Counted from the first letter of the stretch, positions 16,549-25,950 are shown. The stretch: 64,000 bases of DNA from Candidatus Heimdallarchaeota archaeon (GCA_019058275.1 JAHLVW010000047.1:1-64000); one strand, 5' to 3'. Notes: generated by a model from the sequence alone, not told the origin. Numbers and translations are program-made.

Positions 16549-18039
16549 TTGGAGCCAAATTCTTTGGAAACTACACCAGAAGTTGAAACTACCCCACTAT
16601 CGGTTGGTGTAGATTCTAATCAACCTTCAACTATAGAAGTTTTAAAGAATGCTCCATTTATGTTACTACTTTCAGCCCAATTTACACAAAACATCGGTGC
16701 AGCAGTATCTTGGTTAGCGATGCAATTTCTGTTCTTCAAATTAACTGGTAGCCCTGGAATAATGGGACTGCTTTCAATAGTTTTTTGGCTTCCATATGTA
16801 ATTTTTACACCATTTGCAGGTGTACTCGTAGACAGGTATGATCAGAGAAAGATTATGTTATACTCAAATTTCTTAAGTTTCATCGCATCAGTAGGTTTTA
16901 TTATTGTTTATCTCTTCAAAGATCAACTATTTTTACATGAATTTGTTACTGTCATAACTGATTCAGGAAATACCATAATACAAGATGTTGTGAACCCTAT
17001 TCATGTAATTTGGTTAATGTTTGTTCTAACATTCATTAATTCATCTGCAGCTTCAGTGTTTTTCCCCGCAAGGAACGCTTATACTCGATTAATTGTCAAG
17101 AAAAAGAATTTATTGAAAGCTAATTCCATAGCTTCTACAATTTACCAAGTTGCTACCATTGTAGGATATGTATTAGCGGGTATTCTTGCAGGGATAAGCT
17201 ATTTAGGTAGTTTTATTTTTGACGCAAGTACTTTTGCTTTCTCGCTAACTATGATAATTTTCCTTATACTTGTTGGTAAAAAACCTCCAGATGTAGAACG
17301 AGTGGAGGAACACACATTTAGAGCACAATTGAAGGGTGTATATGATGATTTAGTTATTGGTTATAGAACAATACGTAATGCTCCAAAAATAACATACATG
17401 CTAATAGTTTTTGCGTCAGCAATATTTTCATTTTCTGCATTTAATGTGCTATTTATTATAATTCTGCAAGGTGAAATGGGTCTTAATGAAACTTGGTACG
17501 GCATCCTACAATCTGTTATGGGGATATCAGGTATTATTACATCTCTAATCCTTATGTCAATAGGTGTAATAAAGAAGAAGATTGCAATGCTAAATTATTC
17601 TTTAGTAGGAGCCACTCTCTTTCTTGTGTTCTTTGCTTTTGTGAGAAATGTTTGGGGAATTGGAGCATTGCTGTTAGTATTTGGGGTTGTTATAGCGATC
17701 ATAAACGTTTCAGCACCAACTCTAATTCAAGAACAGATTTCTTATGAGAAACAAGGAAGAGTCTTTGGAACCCAACAAATGATACAAGGTGTCGCCCGTT
17801 TGGTTGGCATGGGTATTGTTTCAGTGATAGCTGAAATAGATGTTGTATTGCCAATGTATATTCTATTTGTTGCTGCTGGATTACTAGCAATTATAATGAT
17901 ATGGGGATTAATCTATTCAAATCGAAGTGGAGTATCAGGAGAAGATTATGAAGAAGTTAGTCAAGAATTAATAACTACTGCTACTAGCTCATCTATCGCT
18001 CAAATAACTCCTGGAACATCTAAAACATATGAAAAATAA
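16549..18039 (+). CDS. MFS transporter (EntS/MFS_3-like exporter)
   Basis: Twelve-helix major facilitator. MLLLSAQFTQNIGAAVSWLAMQFLFFKLT at about residue 37 is the first helix, and FAGVLVDRYDQRKIM (about 89-103) is the MFS signature loop between helices 2 and 3. A loop of about 50 residues joins the halves near residue 245, and the C-terminal half ends in IYSNRSG plus a 40-residue Ser/Thr-rich tail. The layout matches MFS_3 proteins such as EntS and macrolide exporters, so export of a small hydrophobic compound is likely; the substrate is unknown. Start is TTG 16549 (MEPNSLE), which gives a soluble N-terminus of about 35 residues. Confidence 0.85.
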   Translation: MEPNSLETTPEVETTPLSVGVDSNQPSTIEVLKNAPFMLLLSAQFTQNIGAAVSWLAMQFLFFKLTGSPGIMGLLSIVFWLPYVIFTPFAGVLVDRYDQRKIMLYSNFLSFIASVGFIIVYLFKDQLFLHEFVTVITDSGNTIIQDVVNPIHVIWLMFVLTFINSSAASVFFPARNAYTRLIVKKKNLLKANSIASTIYQVATIVGYVLAGILAGISYLGSFIFDASTFAFSLTMIIFLILVGKKPPDVERVEEHTFRAQLKGVYDDLVIGYRTIRNAPKITYMLIVFASAIFSFSAFNVLFIIILQGEMGLNETWYGILQSVMGISGIITSLILMSIGVIKKKIAMLNYSLVGATLFLVFFAFVRNVWGIGALLLVFGVVIAIINVSAPTLIQEQISYEKQGRVFGTQQMIQGVARLVGMGIVSVIAEIDVVLPMYILFVAAGLLAIIMIWGLIYSNRSGVSGEDYEEVSQELITTATSSSIAQITPGTSKTYEK

Positions 18040-18199
18040 ATTACTCTTGAAAAGTTTGCTTTCATTTGGATTAATTCTTTAATTACTAATTTGATTATTT
18101 ATTCAATCAATTATTTCCATATTTTCAATATCTTAAAATAGTTGACTTCTTTTTATAAACCAATCAAAATAGTGCTCTTAAGATAATTAGTTGATTATA

Positions 18200-19222
18200 A
18201 TGGCTAATGGAAATGCAATAGATTGTATGGATCTCACCAAAGTTTTCATAAAAAGAAAAATAGGTAAAAGTGAAGGATTTACTGCAGTAGATAGTATTGA
18301 TTTAGCAATTCCAAAGAATATGATTTTTGGTTTTCTTGGACCAAATGGTGCAGGAAAAACAACTACAATAAGAATGCTTGTTGGAGCATTAAAACCAACA
18401 AATGGTGATATTTTCATTAATGGTATTAATTTAGCTGATAATCAAGTTGATGCTCTAGATTTGGTTGGTTATATTCCTGAAAATTCTAGGGCATATTATC
18501 ATGATGTTAATGCAAAGGATTTTGTGCGTTACATGGGTATCATTAAAGGTCTACCACATGAAGTAGCTAAAAACCAAGCAATAGAAAAACTGGAATTTGT
18601 TGGATTGAAAGATAATAAAGAAAAGCAAATTTCCAAAATGTCAGGTGGGCAAAAACAACGAGTAGGTTTAGCTCAAGCACTTATAGGTGATCCTGAAATT
18701 TTGATATGTGATGAACCAACAGCAAATCTTGATCCTGTTGGAAAAACAGAAGTTGCAAAGTTATTTGAAATTTTGAAAAAAGAAGGGAAGACAATTTTCA
18801 TTAGTTCACATTTACTAATTGAATTGCAACCTATTGCAGATATGATTAGCGTAATTAATCATGGACAAGTGGTTCAATCTGGTACAATAAAAGAATTACT
18901 TGAAAAATATCAACCAACAAGCTATTTCTTATCAGTAAACAATGCAGATCCAATCGTTGAGCGTTTAAAGAGAAGTGTAATCGTTGATGAAATAAGAATC
19001 ACTCAGAATGGCTTAATCATAACAACAAATGAATCTAGTAAGTTATGTGAAATAGTTCCAAAAATAATTGCAGAAGAAAATTTACTTCTAATGGAGTTCA
19101 AACCAATGCAAAGTCCATTGGAAAGAATTTTCTTCGGTTCAATTTCATCAAGTGATGCTGAGGAAGGATTCCTTGAAAGGAATAATCACAAACAAGAATA
19201 TCAAAAAGGCGAACAACTATGA
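18200..19222 (+). CDS. ABC transporter ATP-binding protein (ABC-2 exporter type)
   Basis: ATPase subunit of an export ABC system. Walker A GPNGAGKTTT (about residues 47-56), Q-loop region YIPENSRAYYHDV, signature SGGQKQRVGLAQAL, Walker B LICDEPTANLDP and the switch histidine in FISSHLL are all intact. A 100-residue C-terminal domain, as in NatA/CcmA-type proteins, follows. The open frame begins at TTG 18191, but ATG 18200 is the sensible start. The last codon overlaps the permease start (ATGA at 19219-19222), a sign of translational coupling. Confidence 0.93.
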   Translation: MANGNAIDCMDLTKVFIKRKIGKSEGFTAVDSIDLAIPKNMIFGFLGPNGAGKTTTIRMLVGALKPTNGDIFINGINLADNQVDALDLVGYIPENSRAYYHDVNAKDFVRYMGIIKGLPHEVAKNQAIEKLEFVGLKDNKEKQISKMSGGQKQRVGLAQALIGDPEILICDEPTANLDPVGKTEVAKLFEILKKEGKTIFISSHLLIELQPIADMISVINHGQVVQSGTIKELLEKYQPTSYFLSVNNADPIVERLKRSVIVDEIRITQNGLIITTNESSKLCEIVPKIIAEENLLLMEFKPMQSPLERIFFGSISSSDAEEGFLERNNHKQEYQKGEQL

Positions 19223-20148
19223 ATGAGACACGAATTGAAAAACAATTAAAAGGCAATAAGAATACTAATTGGAATTCATTTTGGTCTGTACTTGGATTTG
19301 AGTTGCGACGTAATTTTACTTCACGAGGTTTTATCATTTTTATTGGAGTTTATCTTTTTATGGGACTATTTATGGCTTTAATCATTGGCGCTTCTTTTGA
19401 TGCTCTAATTAAAGAATTTGGAGAACTTAATCTACCTGATCAATATAATTTCTTTACAGATATTGAAATTAATTCGAAAACATGGGCAAATTTCTTTTCT
19501 GTAAACATGAGTGTCAGTATTTTTATTGGGCAAATGGGTATCATAGCAGCATGCTTCTATGGAGCAAAAATGATTTCACAGGATCTCTCATCTGGTGGAA
19601 TGGCATTAGTTTCTTCTTCTCGAGTTAAACGTGAAGTAAATATTATCGCCAGATATATTTCAGCCTGTATAATCGTTTTTGTTTTACTTATAGTAAGTAC
19701 ATTCTTCTCAATATTTTGTATGGATGTAGTTGCTGTTATTCTGGCAAAGAATGTAGAATTTGGTGAAACACTTGGATACTCTATTGTTTATTTCTTGAGA
19801 GCATTACTTCCAATATTCCTTTTCACTATAGCTGTAACTTCAATAGGTGTCTTAGTTGGAGTTTTCATTCGCAATCCAACATTAGCAATAGTTGGATCAA
19901 TTATCGCTTTAGTTTTCTATGATTCTATTTTCTCTTCAATTCAGATTTTTGTTCCACCAGAATGGAACTTAGAATATCTCTCCTTTAGCGCTAATTTAGC
20001 CAATATAGGTTTTTGGACTTATGGTACAGTGTCTGGATCGGAAGTATTTTTTGATTCAGTACCATGGGTCTCACTTGTTATTTTCATCGCATTACCAATC
20101 TTGTCAATGCTATTCTCAATTCTTAGGTTCAGAAAAATGGATATTTGA
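19219..20148 (+). CDS. ABC-2 type transporter permease
   Basis: Membrane partner of the preceding ATPase. After a soluble N-terminus there are six hydrophobic segments: about residues 33-57, 98-118, 143-170, 188-215, 218-238 and 280-300, with a large external loop (about 60-95) after the first, the ABC-2/NatB-like plan. FYGAKMISQDLSSGGMALVSSSRVKR is the usual coupling region after helix 2. Start ATG 19219 overlaps the ATPase stop by four bases. No substrate-binding lipoprotein is adjacent, which fits an exporter or a Na+/drug extrusion role. Confidence 0.88.
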   Translation: MNETRIEKQLKGNKNTNWNSFWSVLGFELRRNFTSRGFIIFIGVYLFMGLFMALIIGASFDALIKEFGELNLPDQYNFFTDIEINSKTWANFFSVNMSVSIFIGQMGIIAACFYGAKMISQDLSSGGMALVSSSRVKREVNIIARYISACIIVFVLLIVSTFFSIFCMDVVAVILAKNVEFGETLGYSIVYFLRALLPIFLFTIAVTSIGVLVGVFIRNPTLAIVGSIIALVFYDSIFSSIQIFVPPEWNLEYLSFSANLANIGFWTYGTVSGSEVFFDSVPWVSLVIFIALPILSMLFSILRFRKMDI

Positions 20149-20182
20149 ATAACATATACTTTTTTTCTACTTCTTTTTATTT

Positions 20183-20902
20183 TTAATCTATTTTGATGAC
20201 AATTCTCTTGTTATCCTTGCCCTTGTTGATTGTTTCAATAATCTTTACCTTGCCAACTTCACTTGTATTTTTAACATGTGTTCCACCATCTGCTTGCAAG
20301 TCTAATCCAACGATTTCAACAGTTCTGACTTCTTTAATTTGAGGTGGTAAAAGGTTAATTTTGGTTTTAATAAGATCTGGTATTTGGAAAGCTTCCTCTC
20401 GAGACAAAATAGCTATTTTAATTTCTCTTTTTGCTTTAACTTCTTCAGCAATTCGCTTTTCAATATACTCTATTCTTTCTTTTGAAAAATCTGTAAGATT
20501 GAAATCCATGCGAGCTTTATCGACATACATATTCCCACCAGTTACACTAGCACCGAATTCTTTCCAAATTAGACCGCACAATATATGTAAAGCAGAATGG
20601 TAACGCATGATTATATAACGTCTATCCCAATCAATCTCTCCTTTTACAACAGAACCTACATCTGTATCCACTTTTTTATCTACTTTGTGATAAATATCCT
20701 TATTGTTATCCCGACCAACCTTCAATACATGAAAGTCATTTCCCTTAATAGTTAGCTTCCCTTCATCATTTGGTTGACCGCCACCACCAGGATAAAAAGC
20801 AGTTTGATTGAGATAAACATCAAAACCATCATCAGAAATCTTAGTAATGATAGCATTAAATTCTTTCAGATAACTGTCTAACAAATACATTAGTTCTGTC
20901 AT
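20183..20902 (-). CDS. alaX: Alanyl-tRNA editing protein AlaX
   Basis: Free-standing trans-editing hydrolase that removes Ser or Gly from mischarged tRNA-Ala. It has the short N-terminal beta-barrel (residues 1-85, with LNQTAFYPGGGGQPNDEG, the AlaX-M/AlaRS glycine-rich motif) and the editing core with HSALH (HxxxH zinc ligands). The second zinc motif reads ADGGTHV where alanyl-tRNA synthetase has CGGTHV, so the cysteine position is an aspartate. The 239-residue length is that of AlaX-M. The longer frame starts with TTG 20911; ATG 20902 is chosen. Confidence 0.92.
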   Translation of the reverse strand: MTELMYLLDSYLKEFNAIITKISDDGFDVYLNQTAFYPGGGGQPNDEGKLTIKGNDFHVLKVGRDNNKDIYHKVDKKVDTDVGSVVKGEIDWDRRYIIMRYHSALHILCGLIWKEFGASVTGGNMYVDKARMDFNLTDFSKERIEYIEKRIAEEVKAKREIKIAILSREEAFQIPDLIKTKINLLPPQIKEVRTVEIVGLDLQADGGTHVKNTSEVGKVKIIETINKGKDNKRIVIKID

Positions 20903-20974
20903 TGCAACCAAATTTTAGTCTAATCTTGTTAATATATATTTTTTGTTTGAATAAAGGGTATAATAGAAAAGCAA

Positions 20975-21103
20975 AATGAAGATGAGCGTAAAGGAGAAAG
21001 AAAAACTTATCCCTTTAGCTCATCAAGCGGTAGATGGATGGCAAATTCGCAAACGTCGTCCCTTGAGGAGGGATTTCAGTATTGCAATCGTAACGTAATT
21101 CAA
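20975..21103 (+). ncRNA. Candidate structured non-coding RNA
   Basis: This gap between alaX and the next gene has no open frame but is clearly richer in G+C than its flanks. GATGAGC-G-TAAAGG (20981-20994) can pair with CCTTTAGCTCATC (21012-21024), 13 base pairs with one bulged G. Downstream, TAGCTCATCAAGCGGTAGA (21015-21034) looks like a tRNA D-arm/box A, and GTCCC...GGGA (21058-21073) forms a second small hairpin. No complete tRNA fold or T-arm can be drawn. The strand is assumed from the TATA-like sequence (20931-20940) and the T-free start. It could be an H/ACA-like or other guide RNA, or a decayed tRNA. Confidence 0.4.
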
Positions 21104-21124
21104 AGAATCACCTTCCCTGATTTA

Positions 21125-21379
21125 TTATCTCTTAATTCCATTACAGACTTTCATTATTTTAACAGCTAACCGCATGTACTGTAAAGCTTTCTTATAATCT
21201 GGAGAACAAGTTTCAATTAAAACACTAGCCTTATCCTTCATCTTCATTGCGTCTTTAGGTTCTTCATACCTTCTTTGAATACTTTCATACTCTAAGAATA
21301 GAGCCCCTAGTTCCTTTGTGTATTCATTACATGCTGCAAAGGTTGATCGCAATTTTGAATAGGTCTCATTTAATGACAT
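21125..21379 (-). CDS. Small helical protein of unknown function
   Basis: Unrecognised, 84 residues, almost entirely predicted helical from its E/K/L spacing, with KKALQYMRLAVKIMKVCNGIKR at the C-terminus. The open frame extends upstream to 21457, but ATG 21379 (MSLNETYS) follows GGTGTGAT and gives a protein without the hydrophobic, cysteine- and tryptophan-rich leader of the longer reading, so I start there. It stands alone between the candidate RNA and the metallo-hydrolase gene. Confidence 0.55.
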   Translation of the reverse strand: MSLNETYSKLRSTFAACNEYTKELGALFLEYESIQRRYEEPKDAMKMKDKASVLIETCSPDYKKALQYMRLAVKIMKVCNGIKR

Positions 21380-21597
21380 AATATCACACCAGGATTTAAT
21401 TACTGAAATCCAATGCCATCCCAAGCATATTATTATGATACAATGCATATTTCTCATTAGCTTTAAAAAAGCTTCTCAAAACTCTGAGATGGTTTTCTGA
21501 TAATGATGTAATTACTTATAAGTTTAGGATACGATAATTATGTTAGATATTTGGGAATTTTTCAAAAGAAATCCCATATTTTGGGTAAGGTGATTGT

Positions 21598-22503
21598 ATG
21601 AGTTCTAATGTGAACAAGCAAATTGATGTAACAGAAGATATTGTAATGTTGAGAACAACTGGTAGTCCATTTAACGATGGGAATATCATTTGCATAAATC
21701 AAAGTGATGGCCTTGTTTTTGTTGATGCAGGAAGAATAGCAGAAACCGCAAAAGAATTCAGAAAAGATATGGAAACTCGATTTAAGAAGAAAGCTAAGCT
21801 AATGGTTTTGACTCATCTCCATGTTGATCATTTAGATGGCATCGCTGCTTTCAAAGACATACCAATTATTGCTTCGCAAAAAGCAGTAGAACTTTATCTC
21901 GAAAACGAGAAGAATCATCATTATTCTAAACAAGGTCGAGAATGGTTCGTGGAAAATCAGAATTTAGAAGAAAAAACTGGTAAGTTTACTCTATCAAAAG
22001 AATGGCACACAGATTGGGCGGTAAACTATGTAAAAGCTAAAGTATATCCTCCTACACTTGGTGTTAAAGAAGAACTAGCTATTGGTAACGGTGATGAAAG
22101 ATTTCTTTTCAGACCTATTGGTGGCCATACAGAGTGCTCTTCTTATCTCATAAATGAAAATAAAGGAATATTGATTGCTGGGGACAATTTCAATTGTGAA
22201 CATGCTGACAATTCATTATGTATGTTGAACAGTGCTATAAAATTCATTGATGTTCTGAAAAAGTTTGAAGAATTAGATTTTAATACAATTGTTCCGGGAC
22301 ACGGTAAAGTTGTTGACAAGGGTTATCTTACAAAAACTAGACAATATTTAGAAGAAATGTCTGCCAATATGAAAAAGTTGAAAGCTAAGAATACTCCTGT
22401 TGAAGAAGCAATTAATGATCCAAGTTTACCATCATTTTTTGAAGAAAAACTACCACAGCAGATGGATTCTGTTCTCAAGTTTTGGTATATTGAAGTAAAC
22501 TAG
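21598..22503 (+). CDS. Metallo-beta-lactamase-fold hydrolase
   Basis: Binuclear metal hydrolase. THLHVDHLDG (about residues 75-84) is the HxHxDH motif, GGHTECSS supplies the third histidine, GDNFNC the bridging aspartate and VPGHGKVV the last histidine. At 301 residues it has a helical insert (about 95-150) and C-terminal helices (about 250-301) beyond the core. ATG 21598 follows AAGGTGATT. The gene ends just before a strong terminator. The substrate cannot be read from the sequence; relatives act on thioesters, lactones and phosphodiesters. Confidence 0.88.
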   Translation: MSSNVNKQIDVTEDIVMLRTTGSPFNDGNIICINQSDGLVFVDAGRIAETAKEFRKDMETRFKKKAKLMVLTHLHVDHLDGIAAFKDIPIIASQKAVELYLENEKNHHYSKQGREWFVENQNLEEKTGKFTLSKEWHTDWAVNYVKAKVYPPTLGVKEELAIGNGDERFLFRPIGGHTECSSYLINENKGILIAGDNFNCEHADNSLCMLNSAIKFIDVLKKFEELDFNTIVPGHGKVVDKGYLTKTRQYLEEMSANMKKLKAKNTPVEEAINDPSLPSFFEEKLPQQMDSVLKFWYIEVN

Positions 22504-22530
22504 GTGATTTTAACCATTAAGATAAAGACT

Positions 22531-22554
22531 AGCTACTCAACTCGAGTAGCTTTT
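22531..22554 (+). terminator. Perfect hairpin terminator after the metallo-hydrolase gene
   Basis: AGCTACTC (22531-22538) and GAGTAGCT (22544-22551) form eight base pairs around a five-base loop and run into TTTT. It ends the metallo-hydrolase message 30 nt before the radical SAM gene. Confidence 0.7.
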
Positions 22555-22585
22555 ACTAACCTTTTTGCAAAGGTGATGTGTTGTT

Positions 22586-23299
22586 ATGAATTATAAATTT
22601 GTAAAAGGTATAATTGAAGCTTTAGGTTTCAAAAATGTACTCAAGGTAGATTTTAGTCCTAAAAAAACATGCAATTTTGATTGTGTCTATTGTGGTGTTG
22701 GACGAACATCCACTTGGCTAAATGAAAGAAGTGAATTTTATCCAGTTGAAGATGTATTTTTTGAAATTGATTATTATATTGAACACAATGGTGAAATAAG
22801 ATATGTAATGTTAACTCGTAGTGGTGAACCAGCTTTATACAAAGGTTTTGGTGAACTGGTTGCCAAAATTAAACAGAAATATCCAAATTTGAAAATCATG
22901 GCTTACACTAATTGCTCACTGCTTAGTCGCAAAGATGTCCATTATGAATTCTTACAATGTGATGTGCTAGGATGCAATCTAAATGCTGTTTACAATGATG
23001 AATTTCAAAAGATATGTCAGCCATTTAGTCCTGTAAGACTGAAGGATGCACTCAATGGACATGTGCAATTCAAAAAAGTATTCAAAGGAGTAATCTTTGT
23101 TGATTCAAAGTTTGTGAAAGATTTGAATGATACTCATCGAAATCTCAATGGATTAATTGAATACTTAGCAGATCTAAAACCAGACAGATATATTGCAGTT
23201 ATCAGAAATTACAAGGGAACTAAACCAACAGATGAATTTGTTAATTTAGTGAAGCAAAAAGTTGATGATTTGCACTTCACTACAAAAGTATATGTGTAG
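22586..23299 (+). CDS. Radical SAM protein (COG0731-like)
   Basis: CNFDCVYCGVG (about residues 30-40) is the CxxxCxxC cluster motif that binds the radical-generating [4Fe-4S], preceded by KVDFSPKKTCNFDC, and RSGEPALYKGFGELVAKIK matches the SAM-binding GEP motif. The 237-residue compact TIM-barrel half is close to the COG0731 Fe-S oxidoreductases, which are related to wybutosine enzyme Taw1 but shorter. No C-terminal second cluster is seen. ATG 22586 follows GGTGATGT. It is 14 nt ahead of a nitroreductase gene and probably cotranscribed with it. Substrate unknown. Confidence 0.85.
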   Translation: MNYKFVKGIIEALGFKNVLKVDFSPKKTCNFDCVYCGVGRTSTWLNERSEFYPVEDVFFEIDYYIEHNGEIRYVMLTRSGEPALYKGFGELVAKIKQKYPNLKIMAYTNCSLLSRKDVHYEFLQCDVLGCNLNAVYNDEFQKICQPFSPVRLKDALNGHVQFKKVFKGVIFVDSKFVKDLNDTHRNLNGLIEYLADLKPDRYIAVIRNYKGTKPTDEFVNLVKQKVDDLHFTTKVYV

Positions 23300-23313
23300 G
23301 TGTAAGATGGAAG

Positions 23314-24057
23314 ATGAATGAAACACTAAAAACCATTCATAATTTGAAATCAATCAGGGAATTTTCTGATAAGGAAATTTCAAAAGAGGATTTAGAAAAG
23401 ATTCTCAATGCTTCTATTCAAGCTGCTTGTGCATCAGCACGACAAAACTATTCAATAATTGTTGTTGAGGATGAAGAAATTCTAAAGAAATTGTTTTATA
23501 GAGCAAACAAAGGATTGCTCTTCTGTATTGATTATACACGGATAATTGATACTGCTAAATATCTAAAATATGAATTTTGTCCAGACAACATCCAAGAATT
23601 TATCACTGGAAGTACAGATACGATTCTTGCTGCCCAAACAGCAGCTATTGCAGCTAAAGCATTAGGTATTGGATCCTTATTTACTAATAGTGTACACAGA
23701 GCTCCACTTCCTGAAATTTATGAGTTATTTAATTTACCACAAGAATTCTGCTTTCCATCTGTTGCTCTTTGCTTAGGTTATGCAAAGAAAGAACCAGCTG
23801 AGAAAAGAGGAAGACTAACTACAGGTGTTATTCATTATCATAAACACAAACGAGTATCATCTGAGGAAATTGATAGTATAATAGAAGAATACGCTGATGA
23901 GAAGAAGAATCTGGGTATGACAGCTGAACAGCTAACAAAATATGGTGTAAAGGATTACTTCGAGTTCTTCTTTACAAAATGGACTCGTCCAAGAAATCCA
24001 GAAAGAATAGAAGATCTCTATAATACTCTTACTAAAGCTAAATTTTTCCGTTCCTAA
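23314..24057 (+). CDS. Nitroreductase-family flavoprotein
   Basis: FMN enzyme of the nitroreductase fold. SIREFSDKEISKEDLEKIL (about residues 13-31) is the classic SxRxF start with FMN-contacting residues, ARQNYSIIVVED follows, and LFTNSVHRAPLPEIYELFNLPQEFCFPSVALCLGYAKKEPAEKR has the family's conserved LGYPxxxP-type end, here LGYAKKEP. A 60-residue C-terminal helical extension follows. Start is ATG 23314. It is 14 nt from the radical SAM gene and is followed by a terminator, so the pair is an operon. Physiological substrate unknown. Confidence 0.85.
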   Translation: MNETLKTIHNLKSIREFSDKEISKEDLEKILNASIQAACASARQNYSIIVVEDEEILKKLFYRANKGLLFCIDYTRIIDTAKYLKYEFCPDNIQEFITGSTDTILAAQTAAIAAKALGIGSLFTNSVHRAPLPEIYELFNLPQEFCFPSVALCLGYAKKEPAEKRGRLTTGVIHYHKHKRVSSEEIDSIIEEYADEKKNLGMTAEQLTKYGVKDYFEFFFTKWTRPRNPERIEDLYNTLTKAKFFRS

Positions 24058-24080
24058 TAACTTTTATTAGAAATTTTTTT
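24054..24080 (+). terminator. Hairpin terminator after nitroreductase
   Basis: CTAATAA (24054-24060) pairs with TTATTAG (24064-24070) over CTT, then three bases and seven Ts. The stop codon is inside the stem. Confidence 0.6.
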
Positions 24081-24119
24081 CTACTTTATTTAGATATTAT
24101 CTCAGAAGAAACAAAAATT

Positions 24120-24620
24120 GTGATAGATTTGCCATTAGATTATTTAAATTTTGAATATGGAGTAGAGATTGTTAGAAAGTGGATATTATCATTGAATATT
24201 TTTCGTATATGCACAATATATCCTTCCCCTAATGATTTGAAACCAGTAAGATTAGTAACAAGTATTCAATTTACTGATGAAAAGGAATTACAAAATATTT
24301 TAACAAATCTGAATTTGGAAACTGCAAAAACAAAACCTGAGAACAGTCAATTTCATGATGAAAATGAAAATATCTCTGTCGTATGGATTCTGCTTAACAA
24401 CGAAATCTGTTATTTAGATGTAAATAAAATTCTAAAGAAAGTTCACATAGAAGTATCAGGCACAAAAGAAGATCAATTTGGATTCGATGAAACTGTTGTT
24501 GAAAGGGGTAAACGAATAGAAACCTTCCTTTCAAACAAAGATTTTTCCTTTATTGATCCACCACAAGATGACAAATATTGTATTTCACCAACATATTATC
24601 CTTTCTTATGGATAGATTAG
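24120..24620 (+). CDS. Hypothetical protein
   Basis: Unrecognised soluble protein of 166 residues with mixed alpha/beta character, several acidic patches and no cysteine motif, signal or membrane segment. The frame opens with GTG 24120 (MIDLPLDYLNFEYG) without a clear ribosome binding site. It has normal local codon use and is bounded by terminators or convergent genes, so it is probably real. It is convergent with the GH57 gene, with 12 bases between the stops. Confidence 0.6.
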   Translation: MIDLPLDYLNFEYGVEIVRKWILSLNIFRICTIYPSPNDLKPVRLVTSIQFTDEKELQNILTNLNLETAKTKPENSQFHDENENISVVWILLNNEICYLDVNKILKKVHIEVSGTKEDQFGFDETVVERGKRIETFLSNKDFSFIDPPQDDKYCISPTYYPFLWID

Positions 24621-24632
24621 CTTCCAAAAAAA

Positions 24633-25790
24633 TTAGATTTGCATCATGATTTCTGTCAATTTTTCTTCAACTTTCCATAAACGACCTTTTATCCAACCAC
24701 ATCGATCTAACATTGCACGATAAGTGTTCTCATTTGAAAAATCTTCATGATATAGTGCTGCATCTGTTAATTCTCGATAGATATTCCAACGAATATCATC
24801 AAGCTTCTTAACTTTTATATCGATTATCTCATCAAGATATTTCTTGTGTTTTTTTTCCTTCTTCTGTTGCAAAGCATTCTCTAGTTTGAAATATAAATAC
24901 TCAATTCGATGATAGGTAGAGACAGCATCATTTGTGGCAAACCACATTTCAATAATCTTTGAATGTGGGAAAAAGACATTGATACTTCTAGCCCAAGTAG
25001 TTACTTCTTCAGTTTGATAAAATTGTGCTTTATCTTTGTTTCGTTTTACAACCTCTTCTGCTCGAGAGAATGTAACATTATTTCTCTCAGCATTGGTTAG
25101 AAAATACTCCAGAAACTTGAATGAATCTGCACCACGATGATGACCAAAACATTCCAAATCACAACCAATTGTTACTGGACCATTCTTCTTACTAATTGTC
25201 TCAAGTAACCATTGCCCATTTGGAAATGAGTTATCTGAAAAATGCCAGCTTAAGGCTCTGTTTCTAGGAAGGATGAAAATTTCGTTTTTAGTGCCTAATT
25301 TCCAGATACCTTCAACATCATCAGTATAGAATGCATTATGCACTCCTTCTACAATCGTATAGTCAATATCAAGTTCCATTAGTAAATCGTTTCTATGGGT
25401 AGAGAAAACTAATTCAGGAGGAAACATTCCTCTCATTTCTTTACCAAACATTTCCTTTACCATTTTTCGATGATGATAGAATTGTTCTTTTATGAAACCA
25501 CCATCAGTAAAGACTAAAGGGGCATGATAGAATGGAGACAATAAAATTTCGACAACACCTCTATCAATTAATTCTTTGATTGAAGAAATTAAATATTCAT
25601 TTTTTGTGCGTTCAAACCATTGAATAACACTACCAGTAAGAGAAAGATTAATCTCAAAATTGTGGTCTTTGCTTAAATCAATCAGCATTTTGAATAGAGG
25701 ACCATAGCTTTGCCAGGTAATTTCCTTGACAATAAATTCTTCATTATAATATGGTTGATGACCATGTAGGAATAGGACACAATCTGTCAT
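24633..25790 (-). CDS. Glycoside hydrolase family 57 protein
   Basis: GH57 (beta/alpha)7-barrel enzyme of the alpha-amylase / 4-alpha-glucanotransferase / branching-enzyme group. Conserved regions: LHGHQPYY near the N-terminus (usual HxHQP), the nucleophile region GMFPPELVFSTHR with Glu in PPE, and GCDLECFGHHRGAD with the acid/base Asp (usual DxExFGHH). At 385 residues it is a minimal member. ATG 25790 is the start. Its likely role is in storage or surface alpha-glucan metabolism; the exact linkage acted on is not readable. Confidence 0.88.
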   Translation of the reverse strand: MTDCVLFLHGHQPYYNEEFIVKEITWQSYGPLFKMLIDLSKDHNFEINLSLTGSVIQWFERTKNEYLISSIKELIDRGVVEILLSPFYHAPLVFTDGGFIKEQFYHHRKMVKEMFGKEMRGMFPPELVFSTHRNDLLMELDIDYTIVEGVHNAFYTDDVEGIWKLGTKNEIFILPRNRALSWHFSDNSFPNGQWLLETISKKNGPVTIGCDLECFGHHRGADSFKFLEYFLTNAERNNVTFSRAEEVVKRNKDKAQFYQTEEVTTWARSINVFFPHSKIIEMWFATNDAVSTYHRIEYLYFKLENALQQKKEKKHKKYLDEIIDIKVKKLDDIRWNIYRELTDAALYHEDFSNENTYRAMLDRCGWIKGRLWKVEEKLTEIMMQI

Positions 25791-25950
25791 TGTTATTATC
25801 TCCTGAATATTGTAAACTTGCCATTTAAATGACTAATTAACTCATTTTATCAATTTATTAGATAAGAACATTTTCATTGCAAGAAAATTCTAATTTTAAG
25901 ATAATTATAAAAGAAACGTTTTTCATGAATAGCTAAGAAGGTTGGTTTCA

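Noticed and set aside
20975..21103. A tRNA gene
   Set aside because: A box-A-like D-arm is present, but no acceptor, anticodon and T-arm combination closes; kept only as an unclassified structured RNA.
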